10,157 bases of DNA from UBA3210 sp002363635 (GTDB lineage Bacteria > Bacillota_I > Bacilli_A > RFN20 > CAG-449), in assembly GCA_946641515.1 (NCBI GenBank), contig CAMPBT010000022.1, positions 1-10,157 of the forward strand, written 5' to 3'. A model generated the notes under the pieces. That model was not told the DNA's origin, searched no databases, and saw nothing but the letters and a program-made list of their open reading frames with translations. Each line of letters starts with the position of its first letter. Positions within the stretch are counted from its first letter, which is position 1. A program made the translations under genes and the position numbers. Below are positions 6,667-10,157 of this stretch, in pieces.

Positions 6667-6943
6667 TTTTATTAGTCCTTTCATTTAACATTTTTAATAT
6701 TTCTTCAGGGTCAATATTATTTTTTTTACACATAGCAATAACTTCTTCTTCACTATGTATCATGGCTTCTCTAACCAATAACCCTAAAGATGTATTGAAT
6801 AACTCATCCATTTCACCTACAAATTTTGCGATGGAATTAGGAGAACACTTATCAATATAAGTCTGTATTATACTTTTTTTCAATGCTGGATATATTGAAT
6901 TTATAAATATATACATTTTATCAGCCATTTCTAAATATGTCAT
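6638..6943 (-). CDS. hypothetical phage protein, 101 residues, helical
   Basis: This helical protein starts Met-Thr-Tyr-Leu-Glu-Met-Ala-Asp-Lys and ends in a polar tail rich in Asn, Glu and Lys that is probably disordered. No known domain was recognised. The reading frame is open further upstream to 6994, but the ATG at 6943 has a perfect AGGAGG at 6948-6953, while the upstream ATG would start inside the preceding gene and has no such site. The preceding gene's TAG stop overlaps the AGGAGG, as expected for coupled translation. Confidence 0.72.
   Translation of the reverse strand: MTYLEMADKMYIFINSIYPALKKSIIQTYIDKCSPNSIAKFVGEMDELFNTSLGLLVREAMIHSEEEVIAMCKKNNIDPEEILKMLNERTNKNESNEETNG
6676..6682 (-). 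promoter_or_regulatory. ribosome binding site deciding the start at 6666
   Basis: GAAAGGA on the minus strand lies nine bases before the ATG at 6666. It overlaps the alternative upstream ATG at 6684, so that alternative cannot use it. Confidence 0.7.
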
Positions 6944-6947
6944 ATAT

Positions 6948-6953
6948 CCTCCT
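6948..6953 (-). promoter_or_regulatory. ribosome binding site deciding the start at 6943
   Basis: A perfect AGGAGG lies four bases before the ATG at 6943. It overlaps the TAG stop of the upstream gene. It excludes the longer reading from 6994, which would overlap the preceding gene. Confidence 0.8.
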
Positions 6954-7488
6954 ATAGATAATTTTCTCCAAGCCATGCTTGAGCCTGATTCCATAAACCA
7001 ACTTTTCGCATATCCTTATCGGGAGATTTTATAGGAAACAAAAATCCTTCTTTTCCATATTTAGTATAACATAGTTTATCAATGGCATCCTCAACTACTG
7101 TCATACTATTGGTATCATCTTCGTCCATAGCTATCTCACCAAGGCCGATGTTATCTATCATTTTCCAGAACCAATAAGCCACTGAATATTCTTCGGTCAT
7201 AATGGTAGTGTCAATTCTATATGCGATTGCAACCAATATATCAAAAACAGAAGGCGTTTCTAATAATAATTCTTTTATCTCATCATTACTTAAGTCGTTC
7301 TCTTTTTGAAAATATTCTACAACGGCTCTTTTATCATCTATGCGAGAATCATCCATATTATTGTAACTTATATAGTCACGCATAGACAATTGCCTTATTA
7401 TGAAAGCAGCACCTTTCTTATCATAACTTTGATCATCTAATATTAGATTTACCTCAAAGTCATGAAAAGATTTACTTATTGCTTCCAT
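6952..7488 (-). CDS. conserved phage protein of unknown function, 178 residues
   Basis: The sequence resembles a phage protein family that I recall from many Firmicute and actinobacterial phages but for which no function is known to me. The recognisable parts are an aromatic segment 'Tyr-Trp-Phe-Trp-Lys-Met-Ile-Asp-Asn-Ile-Gly-Leu' (about residues 105-116) and a C-terminal 'Phe-Leu-Phe-Pro-Ile-Lys-x-Pro-Asp-Lys-Asp-x-Arg', followed by 'Leu-Trp-Asn-Gln'. No membrane segments or catalytic motif are obvious. I set the start at the ATG at 7488, six bases after AGGAGG. A TTG two codons upstream directly abuts that AGGAGG and is too close to be used. The gene overlaps the end of the zinc-ribbon gene by 17 bases. 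Confidence 0.75.
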   Translation of the reverse strand: MEAISKSFHDFEVNLILDDQSYDKKGAAFIIRQLSMRDYISYNNMDDSRIDDKRAVVEYFQKENDLSNDEIKELLLETPSVFDILVAIAYRIDTTIMTEEYSVAYWFWKMIDNIGLGEIAMDEDDTNSMTVVEDAIDKLCYTKYGKEGFLFPIKSPDKDMRKVGLWNQAQAWLGENYL

Positions 7489-7663
7489 TTTCAACCTCCT
7501 TAAGAACTTTAGTAATGTAATCTTTCACATTAATTACATTATTGTTACAGTACTTGCACTTCTTAATAGGCTGGCCCTGAACGACCGAATATTTAGATAT
7601 TGTCTGCCATCTAGTTCTATACTGGTTACAATGGCGACAGAAATAATCTTTAATGATTGTCAT
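7472..7663 (-). CDS. small zinc-ribbon protein, 63 residues
   Basis: Two Cys pairs, Cys9-x-x-Cys12 and Cys36-x-x-Cys39, are separated by 23 residues. That is the layout of a treble-clef or zinc-ribbon fold binding one zinc ion. The remainder is basic, with a short Lys/Val-rich helix at the C-terminus, so nucleic-acid or protein binding is plausible; the partner is unknown. The start has AGGAGG at 7670-7675 with six bases of spacing, and the first bases overlap the end of the 56-residue gene upstream by 14 bases. Confidence 0.78.
   Translation of the reverse strand: MTIIKDYFCRHCNQYRTRWQTISKYSVVQGQPIKKCKYCNNNVINVKDYITKVLKEVENGSNK
7495..7500 (-). promoter_or_regulatory. ribosome binding site deciding the start at 7488
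   Basis: AGGAGG lies six bases before the ATG at 7488 and directly abuts an in-frame TTG. The spacing therefore favours the ATG. The site is inside the coding sequence of the zinc-ribbon gene. Confidence 0.75.
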
Positions 7664-7820
7664 TTTTGTCCTCCTGCTTTTTATTTTTTATCTGTGCTCT
7701 AATAGCTTCTATTGCCACGTTTATAGCTTTAACGCGTGACTCATTGAAATTGTTCTTCTCTAATTTCATTATATCAGATCTCATAAGAGAAAGATGCTGT
7801 ATTGCGTCATTATATGTCAT
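7650..7820 (-). CDS. small hypothetical phage protein, 56 residues
   Basis: This short gene fills the space between the zinc-ribbon gene and the 133-residue gene. It begins Met-Thr-Tyr-Asn-Asp-Ala-Ile-Gln-His-Leu and includes 'Ala-Ile-Asn-Val-Ala-Ile-Glu-Ala-Ile' (about residues 32-40). This is a pattern I know from short helical phage proteins of unknown function with 'Ala-Ile-x-x-Ala-Ile-x-Ala-Leu' helices. The C-terminus is a charged Lys/Asn/Asp tail. AAAGGAG at 7829-7835 lies eight bases before the ATG, and the upstream stop is two bases away. Its end overlaps the next gene by 14 bases and contains that gene's AGGAGG. Confidence 0.75.
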   Translation of the reverse strand: MTYNDAIQHLSLMRSDIMKLEKNNFNESRVKAINVAIEAIRAQIKNKKQEDKNDNH

Positions 7821-7822
7821 AT

Positions 7823-8224
7823 TTATTTCTCCTTTAATTCATTTGGTGCTAAAACATTATATTCACTAGGAAGAACTATTGTTTTATAGTTATCCCATAC
7901 AGCAACCCAGCCACCATTAGATATCTTTTCACCCAAACGGAACGGCTTAGTTTCAACATAACATCCCTCGACACCATCAATTAATTTATTAACAGTGTCG
8001 TCATCGTTTAATGTGTAAAAATATTCTACGCATTCTCTAGGGATTTTAGTTAAATATGGTTTTGAATATTTAGGTGTAAGTTTGTCGGTAGTGCCTACGG
8101 AATCATATACACGTACCATTGGACCATATTCAACGTAGAAAAATGATCCTTCTTTTCCTCTTACAATACCCTGCTTCATTCTACATAATGTTCCAGGCTT
8201 TTTAATTATCTTTTTTTCTTTCAT
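7823..8224 (-). CDS. hypothetical phage protein, 133 residues
   Basis: I do not recognise this protein. It begins with a basic stretch (Met-Lys-Glu-Lys-Lys-Ile-Ile-Lys-Lys). Short beta-type segments rich in Val, Tyr and Gly follow, such as Phe-Phe-Tyr-Val-Glu-Tyr-Gly and Gly-Gly-Trp-Val-Ala-Val-Trp, which suggests a small beta-barrel. There is no signal peptide or membrane segment. Its start overlaps the upstream stop as ATGA. Its ribosome site AAAGGAGATG is encoded by the Lys-Glu-Met end of the upstream gene. Its own final codons (Leu-Lys-Glu-Lys) encode the AAGGAG of the following gene. Confidence 0.72.
   Translation of the reverse strand: MKEKKIIKKPGTLCRMKQGIVRGKEGSFFYVEYGPMVRVYDSVGTTDKLTPKYSKPYLTKIPRECVEYFYTLNDDDTVNKLIDGVEGCYVETKPFRLGEKISNGGWVAVWDNYKTIVLPSEYNVLAPNELKEK
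7829..7835 (-). promoter_or_regulatory. ribosome binding site of the 56-residue gene
   Basis: AAAGGAG, eight bases before the ATG at 7820, lies inside the last codons of the upstream gene. It is the main evidence that this short reading frame is translated. Confidence 0.75.
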
Positions 8225-9255
8225 ACTAACATCTCCTTTAATTTTTCTACAAAATATAGGTCAGGTTCTGATGTTCTTTCCCAGTCACCTGTAAATATAG
8301 CATCGGCTTCTATTTTTTCTTCATTTAAAGCATAGAAGTCCTCATCTGAAGCTTCTATAAATATATCAGCCATGATGTTTTGGTTTCTTATGTAGAACGA
8401 TAACTCAGTGTCTGCATTCATCATAAGAAGAGTTGAATTACATAAATAATCTTCAACTTCTATTTCATCATAATATTCTCCAGTCAAGTTATTATATATA
8501 ACATGACTATTTGGATAATATGTTAGATGATATTTATCCCAATCGACTCTGCTGCCATCTTTCGCTGTGAAATATGCTTCATTCTCGTATTCTATTTTAT
8601 TTATTTCATAGATATTTCTATCAACATCTAAAGTAACTTTTTCTTGGCTAGTTACATTTTCGATCTCATAATAGAACTTATCGAGAATATCAATAACATA
8701 ATCACAATCATCATCTTCTACTCTATACGCTACCTTATCAGTAGTCGCTGACTCAATAACTGACATCGGTATCGGATCATCTATTAGGTCCATAGCTGAT
8801 TCACCATTTTCTTGAATAAGGTTCCCGGACAATTTATACCAATAGAGTTGGACAACTTGGTAGCCTCCCTTTCCAACAGATGCTTCGCTGATGATTCTAT
8901 CGTTGCTCCTATCCTTTTCTCTAGGATATTCAGAGTCTGCTGAGTCGGAGCTGAACTCAGTTTCGTTGCAGGGTGATACAGGCTGCATTGTACTTCCTTC
9001 GTATGTGTGCATTGCCTTCATAGCATTTTCGTACACTTCTTCAGCCTGCTTGACGGACTGAACTACTTCATCATTATTCGATGAATTTTTTGAAAGAGCT
9101 GCATAGTAACGATTCTTTAAATCATTATATACAGTATTAAATTCCTGCTCCTGTTCTTGCATTAATTTTTTATCGAACTTTCTAGTTAAATAAAAACTAA
9201 TGGCGCCACCAGCTATAGCAGCGCCAACAAGAGAAAGAATGTTAGTTGTTGTCAT
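8221..9255 (-). CDS. membrane-anchored acidic phage protein with an internal duplication, 344 residues
   Basis: Residues about 5-23 form one hydrophobic segment rich in Gly and Ala, followed by Arg-Lys, so the protein is probably anchored in the membrane with a large cytoplasmic part. Residues about 28-85 are charged and likely coiled coil. Residues about 88-125 are Ser/Asp/Glu-rich and probably disordered. Two related segments follow, about 132-192 and 240-302. Each has a 'Leu-x-Tyr-Tyr/Trp-Tyr' strand, a 'Tyr-Arg-Val' or 'Tyr-Ile-Arg-Asn' strand, and then 'Asp-Tyr-Val-Ile-Asp-Ile' or 'Ala-Asp-Ile-Phe-Ile-Glu'. The layout (N-terminal helix, coiled coil, 'Leu-x-Tyr-Tyr' domain) recalls a phage protein family of unknown function, from memory. 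The start has an AGGAGG nine bases upstream. No function is assigned. Confidence 0.78.
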   Translation of the reverse strand: MTTTNILSLVGAAIAGGAISFYLTRKFDKKLMQEQEQEFNTVYNDLKNRYYAALSKNSSNNDEVVQSVKQAEEVYENAMKAMHTYEGSTMQPVSPCNETEFSSDSADSEYPREKDRSNDRIISEASVGKGGYQVVQLYWYKLSGNLIQENGESAMDLIDDPIPMSVIESATTDKVAYRVEDDDCDYVIDILDKFYYEIENVTSQEKVTLDVDRNIYEINKIEYENEAYFTAKDGSRVDWDKYHLTYYPNSHVIYNNLTGEYYDEIEVEDYLCNSTLLMMNADTELSFYIRNQNIMADIFIEASDEDFYALNEEKIEADAIFTGDWERTSEPDLYFVEKLKEMLV

Positions 9256-9279
9256 ATTAACATCCCTCCTTTTATTTTA

Positions 9280-10157
9280 TTATGCATATATTCTTGGTAA
9301 ATAAATTAAATTATTTGGCTGTAAGAACATACTATTAGTATCAAGGAAATTCTTTATGTCATCTTCAGTAAGAGTAAAGAATTCCTTATTAACACCAGCT
9401 ATCTTAAATGCAGTAGAAATATTTCCATTTGCCTGTTCCATTGCATCTGTTATCTTCTGTACTTCGTCAGGTTCAAGGTGAAGACCGAATGCCTTTGCAC
9501 CAACATTCTTCTTATTTCTTGTATTGTAGCCAAGCTTCTTCTTTGCTTCATCAATAGTTACAATATGGTCACGTCTGATGAATAACTGCTGCTTTACCCA
9601 ATCCTGTACTCTATAGAAAGTATCTAAATTAGTAGGAGCATCAGGTGCAAAATTATTTTCAACTTCATCCTTGTTATAATAGCATGCGAAGTCAAAGCCC
9701 CAATCTTCAATTGATGGCATTGTCTTATCTTCTCCATCAATATTAGCTGTTACTTCCTTACCTTCATAAAGCATCTGTTCCTTATCTTCTCCAATAAGAC
9801 CTGCTACACGAAGTCTATATGCTGCAAAAGCAGAACTTAGAGCATTGAACTTTGCAGAAATTGTACTAATCTCTCTCTTAAGTAAAATAAAGCTACCATA
9901 CTTTGACAGCTCAGCTAATAATAATGCTGTTAATCCCTTCCACTCTTTTGCACAAATCTTAAGTCCCTGGCGAACATAAGAAGTTATATGATCTCTTACA
10001 CATGCTACCTTACTATACTTAATAGTAGGATCTTCTTTTGCTGCAATAAGAGTGTCCTTACTCTTCTGACGGACAGCTTTCTCTTCGTTAATAACTTCAT
10101 GTGCCTTATCCGCGTCTCTAATAATGAGAACAACACCTGTTACAGTAAGGGCTGATG
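9280..10157 (-). CDS. C-terminal 291 residues of an unidentified phage protein (starts beyond the right edge)
   Basis: The frame is open from the right edge to the TAA at 9280. An ATG at 9774 has a fair AAGGA in front of it, but the frame continues upstream for 127 more codons without a stop and with normal protein composition. There is no Met in that upstream part, so the true start lies outside the window. The visible part is mainly helical, with a hydrophobic-amphipathic region (Ala-Leu-Leu-Leu-Ala-Glu-Leu) and a C-terminal region rich in Asp, Asn and Phe. There are no clear membrane segments or catalytic motifs. Its G+C appears higher than that of the replication genes, which could reflect high expression (a structural protein?), but that is only a guess. 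Confidence 0.75.
   Translation of the reverse strand, partial: SALTVTGVVLIIRDADKAHEVINEEKAVRQKSKDTLIAAKEDPTIKYSKVACVRDHITSYVRQGLKICAKEWKGLTALLLAELSKYGSFILLKREISTISAKFNALSSAFAAYRLRVAGLIGEDKEQMLYEGKEVTANIDGEDKTMPSIEDWGFDFACYYNKDEVENNFAPDAPTNLDTFYRVQDWVKQQLFIRRDHIVTIDEAKKKLGYNTRNKKNVGAKAFGLHLEPDEVQKITDAMEQANGNISTAFKIAGVNKEFFTLTEDDIKNFLDTNSMFLQPNNLIYLPRIYA

Noticed and set aside
6638..6994. Longer version of the 101-residue gene starting at 6994
   Set aside because: The extra 17 codons overlap the preceding gene and lack a ribosome site. AGGAGG at 6948-6953 points to the ATG at 6943.
6952..7494. TTG start at 7494 for the 178-residue gene
   Set aside because: The TTG directly abuts AGGAGG, which is too close for initiation. 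The ATG two codons later has normal spacing.
7657..7869. Plus-strand open frame of 70 codons resembling a membrane peptide
   Set aside because: The minus strand here holds a short gene with a good ribosome site and typical phage composition. The plus-strand frame has none and runs against every gene in the window.
1..10157. tRNA genes, CRISPR array, insertion sequence, attachment site or rho-independent terminator
   Set aside because: No cloverleaf, regularly spaced repeat array, transposase, integrase or GC-rich hairpin followed by a T run was seen by eye; gaps between genes are at most about 25 bases.

Overview
This window reads as part of a tailed-phage (or prophage) genome infecting a low-GC Gram-positive host, most likely a Clostridia-type Firmicute. 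The grounds are AT-rich DNA, strong AGGAGG-type ribosome binding sites, short co-directional genes packed with almost no intergenic space, and a replication module made of phage-type proteins. All genes lie on the minus strand, so transcription runs from the right edge to the left edge. TAA, TGA and TAG are all used as stops, so the standard code appears to apply. I saw no tRNA, CRISPR array, insertion sequence, integrase or clear terminator, and no gene-free stretch longer than about 25 bases.

In transcription order, the window opens inside an unrecognised protein that runs off the right edge (9280-10157). Next come a membrane-anchored acidic protein with an apparent internal duplication (8221-9255) and an unrecognised 133-residue protein. 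A run of small phage genes follows: a 56-residue protein at 7650-7820, a four-cysteine zinc ribbon, a 178-residue protein resembling a common phage family of unknown function, and two unrecognised proteins of 101 and 104 residues.

The core is the replication module at 846-6333. Its largest gene (1281 codons) encodes an SF3/D5-type helicase, an archaeo-eukaryotic primase (AEP) domain, a 3'-5' exonuclease and a family B DNA polymerase in one chain. It is followed by a probable single-stranded DNA-binding protein and a compact SF2 helicase. Together these could supply unwinding, priming, proofreading synthesis and ssDNA protection from three adjacent genes.

The left end is an accessory strip: a small lipoprotein (probably DUF6440-like), two small soluble proteins and the first codons of another gene. 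The three complete genes here end in the same peptide, Tyr-Lys-Glu-Ser-Glu-(Glu/Asp), encoded by a 17-base repeat that also carries the ribosome binding site of the next gene. Encoding the next gene's ribosome binding site in a gene's last codons is common in this window, which suggests translational coupling.
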